Positions 33,052 to 46,392 of a DNA stretch of 64,000 bases are shown one piece after another. Source of the DNA: Neocallimastix lanati (nom. inval.) (Eukaryota > Neocallimastigomycota > Neocallimastigomycetes > Neocallimastigales > Neocallimastigaceae); assembly GCA_016946835.1 (NCBI GenBank), contig JACVTC010000106.1:598050-662049 (forward strand), written 5' to 3'. How positions within the stretch are numbered: the first letter of the stretch is position 1; each line of letters begins with the position of its first letter. The translations under genes and the position numbers were made by a program. The notes beneath the pieces are model-generated. The model did not search any database and was not told where the DNA came from. It worked only from the letters and a program-made list of their open reading frames with translations.

Positions 33052-33929
33052 AAAAATACTATTTTTTTCCAATTTATTTAAATTGAAAATTATAATACAA
33101 CAATTTTTGTTTTTTAATTTTTTAGAACTAAAAATTAATAAAATTATTTTATTTATATTACTTTCTAAAAAAATTTAAAATTAAAATAAAAAAATAGAAA
33201 AAAATATAATAAAAAAAATAAAATAAAAATATAAAAATAGCAAATACTTGAAGTTTGTTATTTTAAAGACATAACTTTATAAATATTTTTCAATATAATT
33301 AATTATTTTCAAAATAATAATTTCCATTAAAATTTTAGTTCTAAATTAAATAATAATAAATTTATATACTAATTAATATTTATATCTAAATTTTTTAAAT
33401 ATTTTTAATTATTATAATTATTTATATATATTATTAAATATATATATTATTACATATTAACAAATAATGAATATAATATTTATTTTTTATTTTATTTTTG
33501 AATAATAAATATAATAAACCATTTTCTAATATATAATAATTCAATTTTAATATATATAGAAATTTCTAGAATAAACAAAAATATCTTATAAAAAATTTTT
33601 AATTATTTTTTAAATTTTAAAAAATATATAAAATCATGGTAATTATAATTACAATATATAATATATATAAATGAATATAATAAACATCAAATATTTATTA
33701 TATAAAATTTTTAATACTTTTCAATTTTTATATGAATTTATCCAAATAAAAAGTTTGAATAAAAGTTATGTAATTACATAATAAAAGTTTATATATTAAG
33801 AATTTAAAAGTATTGACATTATTACTTATACTAAAATATGTATTTGTATTATATAAGTGTTTTTATAAAAAATTAAACTCTATATTATAAATATAAAGGT
33901 TAATATCAGTAATACTAATAAAGAGTTTT
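32815..33929. other. Upstream region of the J-protein gene
   Basis: Very A/T-rich with homopolymer runs (33010-33047). It should hold the J-protein promoter, but I see no distinct element and no other gene. Confidence 0.5.
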
Positions 33930-35766
33930 AGTTTTGTAGGCAACTAACCTCACCTCCAGATTATAAGATCTCTGCTTTAAAAGGAATTCATATCATAATT
34001 TGGGTTTGAATTGACTATCTAAAAGAAATTATGGTTTTCTCCTTCAAAAGCATTGGCCCTACTAGCCTGTCTTACTGAATTTTCAGTGTTGACGCTTCGG
34101 GTTAGTTTGCGATTATACCGTCGAAATAACAATCCTTGTACATAATTTCTGTGAAGAGAACCGCAGATCGTATCAAGAATGGTGTCTTAGAATAATCACC
34201 AGAAATGATTTGGTTCTTAAACGAAACATCTCATTCCTTTTCATAATTTAAATCAATAATGTATACATCTCTTCCACCAAGAAGGAAGTAATATAATCGG
34301 TACCAGGTTACATATATATTTAAACACACGTTATTCAAAAAATTACTTATTTTAACACAATTTTCACCAACTGACCTATTCACTATATTATTAATAATGA
34401 TACTATTATTTGCGATATCACTAATATTAATATTCTTATTTTCACTATCACTAATACTTCTATTATTAATTATATTATTACTATTTTTATTATTATTAAT
34501 ATTTATACTTTTCGTTACTACCATCAAAGTCAGTACTTGATTCCACATTATTTATATACGTGACAACAGATTTTTACATTACTATTTGATATTGGACAAT
34601 ATTTGAAAATTGTAAACTATTTTTCATAAAGTTTTTCAATATCAAAAAAAATATTTCTATCAAAATTTACTGAAAAGATAGCATTTAAAAGATCAATGTT
34701 CCAATCGAGGATTACAATTTTCTCTATAACAGCAAGGATACAATTCTGGACAGTTGTCTTCAATCATATTAGTAGCTTTGGCAACACCAGCATCGAATTT
34801 ATATTCACATCCGACACGAAGTACCCATCGGAAACCAATGCTATATTTAGGATACTTAAAGTTGAGCTTTAATAGCCTTTAGCTTCTCAAATTCATTTTT
34901 CATATATGATTTAGCCTTGATTGATTTTCCTGCCATATATCTATCTCAGAAAAAGTTTACAATTTTTTTTTTTTGATGGAAATGTATCTAATTTGTCCGT
35001 TATAATTTTTACTTTCTTTATCCTATGTATGACCTCTACAACGTGAAATAGCTCTTAGTAAAACAGAGATAATACATTTCGAGTTTTTCTATTTTTTAAA
35101 TCACCTTACCTAAGCAATTGCATATTTCACAGAAAGAGGAGGAATGTTAAGTTCTTTTTTGTTTTAGAAACACAATAAAGGGATGTAAAACTATTCCCAT
35201 TAGAAAATCCTACAATTCAATATAATCCTGTATTAACTAGTGTCTGAGTACTTCTCGTTCTTTCATTGTTTGATCCAAGTAGAGGTGCATATTACGAAAC
35301 TTACCCATTTACTATAGCAGAAAATAACATTCATTTATAAGGGAAAGAAATATGAGGATTCTTAAGAAATCCTTTAATGGAATAAAGTATTTTTCTAATT
35401 TTATTATTCATTCTCTGTATGATTGGTTTCAATTCTAAATCATTTGAAAACGGTACACCTAAGTAGGTATAGCAATTCGTTATTGGTAACTCTTGTTTTG
35501 AAAGATAAAAGGTATGGTTACAACTATTAAGAAATTTTGAAATTTCTCCTCGTACTACTAAACTTGTACATTTATTGATACCAAATTGCATTTCATTATT
35601 TCTAGCCATCCACTGGCAAATTTTAACAATTCCTTAAGTTTAGATCTTGTTGGAGCACATAACACAATGTCATCTGCAAAGAAACCTCCACAGCAACGTT
35701 TAATCAAAGCTTTGAAGAATTCCATTGGAATCTCACCAGGACCACAAACTTTAAAGTTTGGGATAG
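33930..35766 (-). pseudogene. LINE ORF2 remnant
   Basis: Minus-strand remains of a non-LTR retrotransposon. At 35766-35610: GPGEIPMEFFKALI joined by deletion to RT motif FADDIVLCAPTRSK. At 35609-35331: MARNNEMQFGINKC, YTYLGVPFSNDLELKP, MNNKIRKILYSIKGF, the typical segment after the RT active site. At 34900-34700: a Cys-containing C-terminal part (GFRWVLRVGCEYKF, EDNCPELYPCCYREN). At 34560-33940: an Asn-rich linker and NQIISGDYSKT, shared with 35950-36200. Many stops and frameshifts. Confidence 0.75.
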
Positions 35767-36596
35767 TTTTTTTTTTTTTTTTTTAAAGCCGCAATTATTG
35801 CAAACTTTAATCTTTATTTATTTTCTTATATAAAATACATGAATACTTTTAATTATAATGAAAAAATAAAAAAACACAGAATTAATAAAATAAATAAAAA
35901 AATTATTTGTCCAATTGAACATAATAATAAATGAAATAGTAACGAACCTCATCTCCTTATGGATTAGGGTTTGAATTGACTATCTGAAAGAAATTATGGT
36001 CTTCTCCTTCAGAGGCATTGGCCCTGCTAGCCTGTCTTACTGCATTTTCAGCGTTGACGCTCCTGGTTAGTTTGCGCTTATACTTTCGGAATAGTAACCC
36101 TTGCCGAGTACTAGCCCTAGGCGTAATTTCTGTAAAGAGAGCCGTAGATCGTGTTTTTGAATAATCACCAGAAAGGATTTGGTTCTTAAACAAAATATTC
36201 CATTCCTTTATATAATTTAAATCTATTGTTAATATTATTAATATTATATACTTCGTTACTACTATTAGAATCAGAACTTAGATCTAAATTATTCATATCT
36301 GGATAGATGAGATCGCCTAATTTCTTCATCGCTAAAATCTTGGTTGATTTCCCATTCTCGTTACCTTGGAGTTCCCAAATTCTTAAGTGCGTCAAAATCT
36401 TTCCAGAAATCTTTAGAAAGACAATGATCTGAAGAATCCAACCCTAGGAACTTATAATGAGAGTGCCAAGCTTTTAATTTTTCATCTGTAGAAGATGATA
36501 ATTCAATGTTGATAACGGTAAATATTAATGGTATACAAATTAATCATGGTATAATATTCCCAATCACAATAGGCAAAACATTAGTAAAGAATTTCA
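35767..36596 (-). mobile_element. 5'-truncated LINE copy with poly(A) tail
   Basis: Minus-strand LINE 3' portion: decayed coding pieces (LPIVIG near 36570, NENGKSTKILAMKKLGDLIY near 36340, NQILSGDYSKTRS...NSNPNP ending at 35957), about 160 bp of 3' UTR with AATAAA, then 18 A residues (35784-35767). The last part duplicates 33940-34220. It lies against the older LINE remnant. Confidence 0.65.
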
Positions 36597-36838
36597 AAAA
36601 AAAAAAAAAAAAAAAAAAAAAAACATAAGATTGTATAAATTCTTTAAATAATAAAAAATTGAAACAATTTTTATATAAATTTTATAAAATTCTTATATAT
36701 ACTTATTTAATGATTTTATTAAATCACTCCAAACCAATTAACAAATAAAAATTTTTTATTTTTTTAATTTTGTTTTTTAATATTAAATATTTATTTATTT
36801 ATTTTATTAAAATATATTATCATATATATTCATATATA

Positions 36839-36877
<39 letters not shown>

Positions 36878-37254
36878 TAAAATAAATTAATGAAATAAAA
36901 TAAAAATAAAAATAAAAAAAGTTTAAATTCATTTATTTTCTTTTCATTATGAATTTGAAAATAATTATATTTATTGTATTTATTTTCGATTTTATTTTTT
37001 AATAGAAAATATCCTAGAAATTGTAAAATATAATGAATTGTTAAAAACAATTTAAGGAAATATAAATGATTAAAATTTTTCTAATTTTTTTTTTTTATCC
37101 AAAAATAAAATATAAATTTTCCTTATCCAACAGTAATATGAATTATAAAAAAAAAAAATAAAAAAAACTCATATTATTAAACTTTCCAAAGCCACCTTTT
37201 AAGATATAGTGTAAAAAAATTATATATATATATTCTTTAAAAATTAATGAAAGC
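36597..37254. other. Intergenic spacer with A runs
   Basis: Poly(A) tracts at about 36597-36622 and 36846-36875. Open frames here are low-complexity artefacts. Confidence 0.6.
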
Positions 37255-38373
37255 TTAAATAGCTTCATTTTTACGTTTTTCAATAATTTCCTGCATGGCA
37301 TTAGTTAAACGATCAACATGATCACGATTACCAAGATGAATAACAAAACGACTTGAACCAGAAATTTTAATACCATAGGCAGCAACTTCCTTAGCCATAT
37401 CTCCTAACGAAACTAAAGCTTTATTGTCATTGACCCAAACCATATTAGTATCAACACGCTTTATAAGATTATATCCCATTTCTTCTAAACGTTGCGCTAA
37501 TACTTTAGCGGCTTCATGATCCTTATTAAGATTTGGGAAGTGATTTTCAAGAGCATAGAGACAAGCACCAGCTAAATGACCAGCCTGTCTCCAGGCACCA
37601 CCAAAAATCTTACGCCATTGTCTAGCACGATTAATAAATTCAGCTGAACCAGTTAAAACTGAACCAATTGGGGCACCTAAACCTTTAGAGAAACATAAAG
37701 AAACTGAATCAAAATACTTTGCATACTCCTTAATTGGAATACCGGTTTCACGAGAAGCATTCCATAAACGAGCTCCATCTAAATGAAGTGGAATACCCTT
37801 GGAACGAGCAAAGTTATGAATTTCTTCAATAGCTTCAATTGGTAAGATTTCACCATCTAATGTATTTTCAAGAGAAATAAGCTTTGTTGGAGCAGAGTAT
37901 AGTGACTTTTGAACAAGAACCTTTTCAATATCTCTAACAGTTATGTAACTTTTACCTTCAGATGGAGCAACTGGTGTCATTAAAGCACCAGCGTGAATGG
38001 CAACACCTCCACATTCTAAATTAAAAATATGAGAACGAGCATCACAAAGAACAGAGTGTGGTGGAGTCTTTAAATGAGAACGTAAACCTAATTGATTTGA
38101 CATAATACCAGATGCTACAAACATAGCCGCTTCCTTTCCAGCTAAATTAGCAACTGTTTCTTCTAAAAGATTAACTGTTGGATCTTCACCATAACCATCA
38201 TCACCAACTGGATAGGTATACATTGCAGCAATCATTTCCTTTGTTGGCTTGGAAACAGTATCTGAACGAAAATCAATAATATCATCTGGATTAAATTTAT
38301 TTAATCTTTCTTTAATAATTTGGTCAACTTCTCCGTATATATTAGCGTTAGATCCCTTCTTTTCAGCTGGCAT
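37255..38373 (-). CDS. GLY1: Low-specificity L-threonine aldolase
   Basis: 372 aa from ATG 38373; the 12 bases upstream are open but begin TTG, so this Met is the start. A PLP-dependent fold-type I enzyme that splits L-threonine/allo-threonine to glycine and acetaldehyde in the cytosol. Family motifs: DFRSDTVSKPT, GDDGYGEDPTVN, HLDGARLWNA (Asp about 199, pairs with the pyridine nitrogen) and SLCFSKGLGAPIGS (PLP-binding Lys about 230), then GGAWRQAGH. Length is normal for the family. Unlike the other three protein genes here it has no intron, and it shows few Asn runs. That could mean acquisition from bacteria or simply intron loss; a tree would decide. Confidence 0.95.
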   Translation of the reverse strand: MPAEKKGSNANIYGEVDQIIKERLNKFNPDDIIDFRSDTVSKPTKEMIAAMYTYPVGDDGYGEDPTVNLLEETVANLAGKEAAMFVASGIMSNQLGLRSHLKTPPHSVLCDARSHIFNLECGGVAIHAGALMTPVAPSEGKSYITVRDIEKVLVQKSLYSAPTKLISLENTLDGEILPIEAIEEIHNFARSKGIPLHLDGARLWNASRETGIPIKEYAKYFDSVSLCFSKGLGAPIGSVLTGSAEFINRARQWRKIFGGAWRQAGHLAGACLYALENHFPNLNKDHEAAKVLAQRLEEMGYNLIKRVDTNMVWVNDNKALVSLGDMAKEVAAYGIKISGSSRFVIHLGNRDHVDRLTNAMQEIIEKRKNEAI

Positions 38374-38787
38374 TTTAGATATCAATTATACTATTATTAA
38401 TAAATATATATATATATTAATATTTCTGTTATATTAATTTGTCAATTCTTATTTAATAATGAAACTTCTTTACTTAAACTTTATATATGAATTAAAATTC
38501 ATTTAATATTTATATTGCCAACTTTCATTCTTTTTTCAAAATAACTTTTACATTCATTAAATTATTTATTAACTATATTTATCTATTTTATATGAAATGT
38601 ATTTATTTACTTATTTATTAATAAAGATAAAATAAAAAATGTATTTTCTTAGAATTTAGTAAGTTTATGTTTTTAATTTTTTAATTTTTTTTTTTTTTAT
38701 TAATTATTATTTATTTAATTTGAAAAATTCATATACTGATAATTAAATTAATTTACAAAGGAAAAAAAAAAAATATTTATATATATG

Positions 38788-38821
<34 letters not shown>

Positions 38822-39453
38822 TTTTTGTTAAGAGAAAAAATAATAAAATAAATTGTTGACTTAACAGAGATTAATATATATATGATTGTTAATATAAACT
38901 CTATTAAATTTATTAATATACATTTTTATATAAAAATTATAAAAATAAAATAAAATAAAAATAAGATTATAAAAACAAAAGTTATCAAAATAATTTTATT
39001 TTGTATTAATGTATATTAATATAATTTAAATATAATAAATTAATATGTTAACAATATATTTATATATAAATATATTTATAGCTTATTTATAATTATAAAG
39101 TAAAATATATTATATTTTAATATATATTTTTAGAACCTACATTGATTAAACTTTTATTTTAAAAATATGTATAAATAATGATTTATTTTTCCATTAAATT
39201 CAATATAATATATATATTTTTTTTTTAATATATTATATATTAAATCTAACTATTTTCTATCCTATATTTAATATATAACTTTTAACTTTCAACCAAATCT
39301 CTATTGTAATTAATAACAATTTAAATAATAAATCGTTTTAATAATTTTCAATGTCTTTAAAGGAAAATGTAAATTAAAAAAATTAAAATAGAACTAAAAT
39401 TGGAAAAAAAAAAAAAAGATAAAAATAAAATAAAAATAAAAGTAAAATGTATG

Positions 39454-39503
<50 letters not shown>

Positions 39504-41019
39504 TATTATTAAAAAATGTAGTATTTAAATAAACTAATTTATTTATTAACTAATTATATATATATGTTAATTAATCACATTAAAATTAATATATATTATG
39601 AAAGAATATATAAATATTATAAGTATAAATTATAAGAAAAATGGAATAACATAAAAATAAAAGTAAAAATGTAAACTTTAAATGAATTATTTTTACATTC
39701 TCTACTTTGAATATTTTGAGATTGACTGAATTTTATAATTAACCTTTTATATCAAAATAAATTAAAAATTTTAAATATTAATAATTAAATAATATAGTAT
39801 GCCTATTATATAGTTAATATTAATCTTATATATTGAAATATATTAATGATATATATATTCTATTGTTAGATTTACATATAATATTATAGAAATAATATAT
39901 TAAGAAAAGAATTATCTTCATATACTATCCTAATCTACTAAAAATATATTTAATATTTTAATGACCAAAATAAAAAAAAAAAAAAAAAGTTAATTATATT
40001 TAATTATATTTAAACTTTGAAATATCGATTTAAAGTTATAATATATTATAATATATAGGAAATCTTATATAATAAATTAAATGCATAAAATAGAATAAAA
40101 CTTATATACTATAACATTATAATTTTATTATATATTCTTTTACACCGAATTAAATATCATATAATCATAAGCTTGCAGTTTATAGACAAGATTAAATTTT
40201 ATTTTATTTTTTAATATTTAATATTATATTATGTATAAATAAATTTATACATGTTAAAATATAAATGAAAATAAGCTATTTTATTCAATTGATAAAAGTT
40301 GAATAATTCTATATTATTAATTTTTATTAGGGTTATTGTATCATATCATAACTATTACCATTAAATTATACGAGAATCAAAGTAAATTTTATTATTACAA
40401 ATTTCTTCTTAATTAATTATTCATGATATATGCTAAAATATGAAAATGCTTGAAAAACATAAATTTATAATTTTTTTTTTTTTGATTTAACATAGAAATA
40501 AAAAGATTATTTTATATATTCATGAATACATGGAATCAATGTTCGCCTTGTTTATTAATGCTCTCATAACAAAAATATTATGTCATAAAATGGGAAATAT
40601 TTTATAGTTACAATAATTGAAAGTACAATAAATAGAAAAAAAATTGATTTTGTAAATAATTACTATAAATATCTTGACTACTTTTATATTAAATAATAAT
40701 AAATGAAAAAAGAAAAATTAAATATCTTATATAAAAAAGTTAATATTGTATTAAAAATAAAAAAATAAAAAAAAAAAAAAAAAAGGAATGAAACAAAAAC
40801 TGAATTTGTAAGCTAGTTGGTTATTTATATATATAAATTTTATGTTAAAATAATAGAAAAAATAGTAATAATTTTATAGATTTTATAAATATAGAAACTA
40901 TTTACCATAAACTATAATTATTAATTTTTATTTTTTTTACTTGAAAAGTTACTATACATAATTATTAATATTTTATAATATAATGTATATATATATATAT
41001 ATATTTAAAACTGGGAAAT
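38374..41019. other. Long non-coding AT-rich spacer
   Basis: 2.6 kb with only homopolymer runs (A at 39462-39497, T at 38802-38826, A at 40769-40784) and TATATA blocks. The threonine aldolase promoter should lie in the first few hundred bases. No gene, tRNA or repeat family recognised. Confidence 0.6.
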
Positions 41020-41130
41020 AATATAAAGCAAGGACAAAAGCGCCTCTAAACCCCTTCTTTTTGAGTATTTCAAACTTCTTTACGATGTTGATTGCTTTAC
41101 TGTTCTGAAGTAGGCTTAAACATCAGCAAT
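41020..41130. other. G+C-richer island, possible structured RNA
   Basis: About 110 bp clearly richer in G+C than the surrounding kilobases (GCGCCTCTAAACCCCTTC ...). GATTGC and GCAATC about 45 bases apart could form a stem. There is no open frame of note, and box elements are not convincing. It could be a small nuclear or nucleolar RNA, or a decayed repeat. Confidence 0.25.
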
Positions 41131-41617
41131 CTTATTTTTATATAATTTCATTATTAATTAATAATTAATTTTTTTTTATTTATTTTTATATATATATTAA
41201 TATTTATTAATATTTAGAAAAAATAAACATATTCTCATTGAAATTTTATATATATTTCTTAAATATGAATTTTCAGAATATTTAAGAAATTTTTTATCTG
41301 AATTTCAAATCATTCTACACTTTAAATATTATTATTTGGTTATATATAAAAAAATAATATTATAAAATTACGTTAGCAATAAAGCAAAGTTAAAAAATAT
41401 ATAATAATATTTTTAAACTAATTATTATAATTTTTATTATTACTATTTTTTTTTTTTTTTTTTTTATAGATATTCAATATAAAAAATTTTTTATTATTCC
41501 TTAAAATATCAGAAAATTAAACTGAAATATTCATTATGAATAATTTGAATATAATTTATTTATCAATTAAACTTTTTTCTTCTATTAAAATCAATAATTC
41601 ATCACTATTTATAAAAA

Positions 41618-41650
<33 letters not shown>

Positions 41651-42265
41651 TACCATAATATAAGTAGCAATAATATAATTGCCTTATATTTATTTTTTTA
41701 AAAAAAATAATAAAAATAGAAATAAAAATAAAAGCAAACTAAACTAATTATTATTTTTAATACAAAATGGTAGAATATATTATATAATTATAATATATGT
41801 ATTACTAGTATTGGTATTATTGGAATTAGTAATATATTTTAAATAATAATTTTCTTATAATAGAATAAATATTAACCTAAAAGCAATCAGCATTATTCTA
41901 TTTTTTCATTACTCTAAAAAAAATAGTTTATGTATTTCTGAAGTAGTCAAGTGTATGATTCGAAATATTTTTTATTTATTCATGTTGTTGATAATAAACT
42001 TTATATGTACATATAATAATTTGTTTCTGGAATTTTTTATATTACATATAGTTAAATATAATGACTGCGGTTAAATTTTCAATTTTTATATATTATTTTT
42101 AATTTATTATGATTAATTTATTGATTTTATTTACTTTAATATGTGGTCAATTCAAATTTTTTAAAAATTCATATATATAAATTTTATTTTGCTGCTTAAT
42201 AAGACTATAAAAATATCTTCCAAAATTTCTTTTATGAATTATTTAAATTTTACCATATAAAATTA
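41131..42265. other. Non-coding AT-rich spacer
   Basis: Contains an (ATT)n run near 41622-41650 and T-runs. Nothing else recognised. Confidence 0.6.
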
Positions 42266-42275
42266 TTCATATAAA

Positions 42276-42277
<2 letters not shown>

Positions 42278-42309
<32 letters not shown>

Positions 42310-42633
42310 CTAGGAATAAACTTTATTTAATAATATTTTTTTTTAAAAAAAATACATGAAGTTTAAATACATGAAATTTTTTTTTATATTAATATTAAAA
42401 AACTACGTTATGAGATTCGAGGACGAAATGGCCTCTAACTCTTCCCATTCATCGAAGATAACTCCATGTGGATGAAAATTATCATTCGAATCTGTATCAG
42501 AATTTCTTCTTTGCCTTATCGTTACGACGTCGATGCTCTTGACAACGGTAGGTCTAACACTATACAAATCGATCATGGTGTAAAAATCACCAATCACAAT
42601 AGGCATAACGTTAGTAAGGAATTCCGCAAGCCC
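42278..42633 (-). mobile_element. Truncated LINE-type retrocopy
   Basis: 356 bp on the minus strand. It reads GLAEFLTNVMPIVIGDFYTM and on to a stop at 42403 (shared with the LINE segment near 36570, there LPIVIG), then about 100 bp with AATAAA-type signals and a run of about 27 A (42306-42278). The exact 12-bp duplication TTCATATAAACA flanks it (42266-42277 and 42634-42645), the signature of target-primed reverse transcription. Confidence 0.75.
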
Positions 42634-42645
42634 TTCATATAAACA

Positions 42646-43046
42646 AATTTTTATAAAATATTTAAAATTATATATTTTAGTATATTAATAAATTTTTTAC
42701 ATCAACCAAATTTGAATTTATTTAATGGAATTATAATAATAAATATAAAATTTATTTATGTGAGTTAAAAATATATAATAAAATAATAAAAAATATAACT
42801 ATCTATCCATAAGAAATGCAGATTGTTATATATTTATTTAATAAATTCATTTATATAGTATAATTATATATGTTAAAATCAATCTTATTTAATTTCCTAA
42901 AATAAAATAATATATCAAAATTATTATATATATATACATATATATTAGTTTTTAAACAAATTATAGTTATAATAATATATAAAAATTGTTAATTTTTAAA
43001 TTATTACAAAAAACTTTGTTGATTCAAATTTTTTTTGAAAGAAAAC

Positions 43047-43078
<32 letters not shown>

Positions 43079-43504
43079 CTATTAGATCAGAAAATAAATT
43101 GGAAAGATTTATAAATAATTACATATATATTTATTCAAATGAATTAAATATATAAACAGTAAATAATAAATAATAAATAATAAATAATAAATAATAAATA
43201 ATGAATTTTGAATAATAAATAATAAATAATAAATAATAAAATAAATAATAAATAATTAAATAATAAATAATTAAATAATAAATAATTAAATAATATATAA
43301 ATGTTATTAATAATATAAATAAATAAATAAATTATAAATAAATAATAAATCATGAAATTTCCTATTAAAATGAATTGCATTATTGTCTCACAATAAAATA
43401 AATCATATATCTATATTAGTACATAAAAAATTTGATTATTTAAACCTATTTTATATTTATTATAATACATTATGAATACCAACAACAAATTAATAAATAT
43501 TATT
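42646..43504. other. Non-coding spacer with AATAAATA ladder
   Basis: An A-run at 43047-43074 and an (AATAAATA)n-like minisatellite at about 43160-43350. The open frame across the latter is a repeat artefact. Confidence 0.6.
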
Positions 43505-43629
43505 TTGTTCTAATTGGACAAATAATATTTATTTTATTAATTCTGTGTTTTTTTTTATTTTTTTTATTAAAATTTGAAAATATTAAACAAAGATTAAAGT
43601 TCGCAATAATTGAGGCCATAAAAAAAAAT
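43505..43629 (+). mobile_element. LINE 3'-UTR fragment
   Basis: TAATTGGACAAATAATA..., TTAATTCTGTGTTTTTTT and AAAGATTAAAGTTCGCAATA match, in the opposite orientation, the 3' UTR at 35790-35930, and end in an A run. A 5'-truncated copy with no coding part. Confidence 0.65.
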
Positions 43630-44316
43630 AAATATATATATATTAATAATATAAATAATAATATGAATAATAAATTTTACAATATTTATAATATAAAACT
43701 ACTAAAAAAATATATATATTTTACAATTATTTATAATATAAAGCTATTATAACTACTTTAATAAAAATTATTTATTATCTAATGTTTCACTAATTTTGTA
43801 AAATAGTCTTTATTATTTAATATCATTAGAAAAATTTTTGTAAGAAGTACCCATAATGTTGTTATACTAGTTCATAGAAATGTGTATAATAAATAATCTT
43901 CTATTAGTTAAATTTAAAAGCTTATTAAATTAAATATAAAAATAAATAAAATATTAATATATATAATTATATTATATCTATAGCCATGGTGTCATTTTAA
44001 ACTGTTTTCCTTTTATGTTTTAATTAAATAATACATCTTTTTTTATTTTAATTTATGTATGAATATTTTATTAATAAAAATTAAAAAATTAAATAGTATT
44101 ATATATTTTTAATGCTTATAAACTAATAATACCAAAATTTTTACCCAATAACATAACACAAATAACTACATACAATGTTATAATTTTTTTTTTTATAATA
44201 TTTTTTTTTTTATAATATTTTATAATAATTATTTAAATAAAGTTATTATTAGTTTTATTTAAAAACATATTAATAGTAAAAAAGAGTTATATTAATGTTG
44301 AATAATATACAATTAT

Positions 44317-44414
<98 letters not shown>

Positions 44415-45721
44415 TCAAAAGCTTTTTTAAATATATGAAAATTTTTAATTATTCTAATTAAAAGATAATAAAATTAATTCATATAAAATAATTTAAAAAT
44501 AGTATGAGGATATATAATTTGTTCTAATATATGTTTGAGTGTGCTTTTTTCTATTAATTTAATGTTTCTATATGCTTAGAGTTTTTTTTTTTTTTTTATT
44601 TTATTTTACTTTAGGAAATTCTCTTTTATCATTAATTTTATATTTTTACACTTTCTTCAATTTTACAATATTTTTCATTTCAAATGTTCGATCATTTTTA
44701 CTAGTAAAATTGACGTGACGAGCAATTTTTATTATAATTTAAAATTTCATTATTTTTCTTAATAAATTATTGTGTCCAGGGTACGAATCTTTTACAAAGA
44801 ATCCTTTTTTTTTTTAAAAAAAAAAAAAAAAAAGAAAGTTAGAGTCAGTAATTTATGGTTTATAATTATGTAAACTTTATTTATATATTTTATAATAAAG
44901 AATAACACTATCCCCTTAAAATTATAAAAATAAAAATATTGAACAAAGGGTTAATTAAAATTTAAACTAAAAATAACAGTCAAAAAAAATTTTTTTTTTA
45001 ATATTAACAATTTATTTTAATATATTTAAACTATTTGATTATAAGTTTAATAAAAAAAAAAATGTTTGTCCCATTTTTTTTTTTTTTCTATTCACCTCTA
45101 ATATTACTTATTGATATTTATAATTTTTATTCTATTCAATTTAATTATTATTATTTATTTTTTATTATTATTTAATATTATTAATTATTATAATTTATTC
45201 TATTGATGTATAAAACAAACAAACAAACAAACAAACAAACAAACAATAATAATAATAATAAAAAAAAAAAAAATTAAAATTTAATTTTTTTTTATTATTT
45301 TTTTTATTTTATTTTTTTGTTTGTTCGGCGTTTTCTCATCAAAAAATTTGGTTAGGTTTTAAATTTTCATAATTAAATTAATTTATATATATATATATAT
45401 ATATTTTTTTTAATTTTTTTAATTTTTAATTTTTTTTTATTATTTTAATTATTATAAATATCATTATTTTGTTTAAATTATATAAAAAAAAAAAAAATAA
45501 ACTTATTTTAAAAAAATTAATATATCAATAAATAAATAATGTAAGAAAGGAAAAAAAAGATAAAACTTATTTTAAAAAATAACAATAAATAAATAAATAA
45601 TGAATGTAAAAAAAAAAAAAAAAGATAAATTAAAAACTTTAAAAAAAAAATTATTAATTTATGATATATATTTACATATAATATATAATATATAAATAAT
45701 TTAAATATATCTGTTCTTCTG

Positions 45722-45794
<73 letters not shown>

Positions 45795-45875
45795 TAATAA
45801 AACCATTTATATGAGAAATACAAATTTCTTTCTATTCTCTCTCTCTCTTTTTTTTTTTATGAAATTTTATAATAT
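43630..45875. other. Non-coding AT-rich spacer with microsatellites
   Basis: Includes (AAT)n at 44319-44414 (about 32 units), (AAAC)n at 45208-45245, and a 65-base T run at 45723-45787 just downstream of the FAX-like gene. No gene seen. Confidence 0.7.
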
Positions 45876-46351
45876 TTACTCAAAATCCCAATCATATTCT
45901 TGGAAATAGAGATGACCAATACGTTTACAATGATTAACTAAGTTACGTCTATTCATGACCAAAGTTTTTAATGGGTATTTATATGGTAATTGAATAATAC
46001 TAGCAATGAAAGAGAATACGTATATATCAAGTGAGGTTGGTTCTTGAGTACCAAAAATATATTCAGATTCACCTAATAAATTAGATAAACATCTAATATC
46101 TTCATTGGCAAGTTCATGTAATTCTTCATCGCTAAATCTACCAATGCCTTGTAGATATAAAGTTTTTTCAACATTTTTACGTATTTTTCTTAAAACAAAT
46201 GGTCTCGCCAAAAATGGAATATCTTTGAAACAAGTTTTAGTAAATTTATAACCATCTTTAGTTAACCATCTATGGTTCATAATAATGAAATATAAATGAT
46301 CTTCTAATAATCTAAATATATTATATTTAATTAAAAATAATATTAATTTAT

Positions 46352-46392
<41 letters not shown>

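Noticed and set aside
33010-33178. Lys-run open frame
   Set aside because: Translation of an A homopolymer; no homology.
43144-43380. Leu/Ile/Tyr-rich open frame
   Set aside because: Translation of an AATAAATA ladder.
45208-45245. (AAAC)n as telomeric repeat
   Set aside because: Too short, internal and of the wrong motif; a plain microsatellite.
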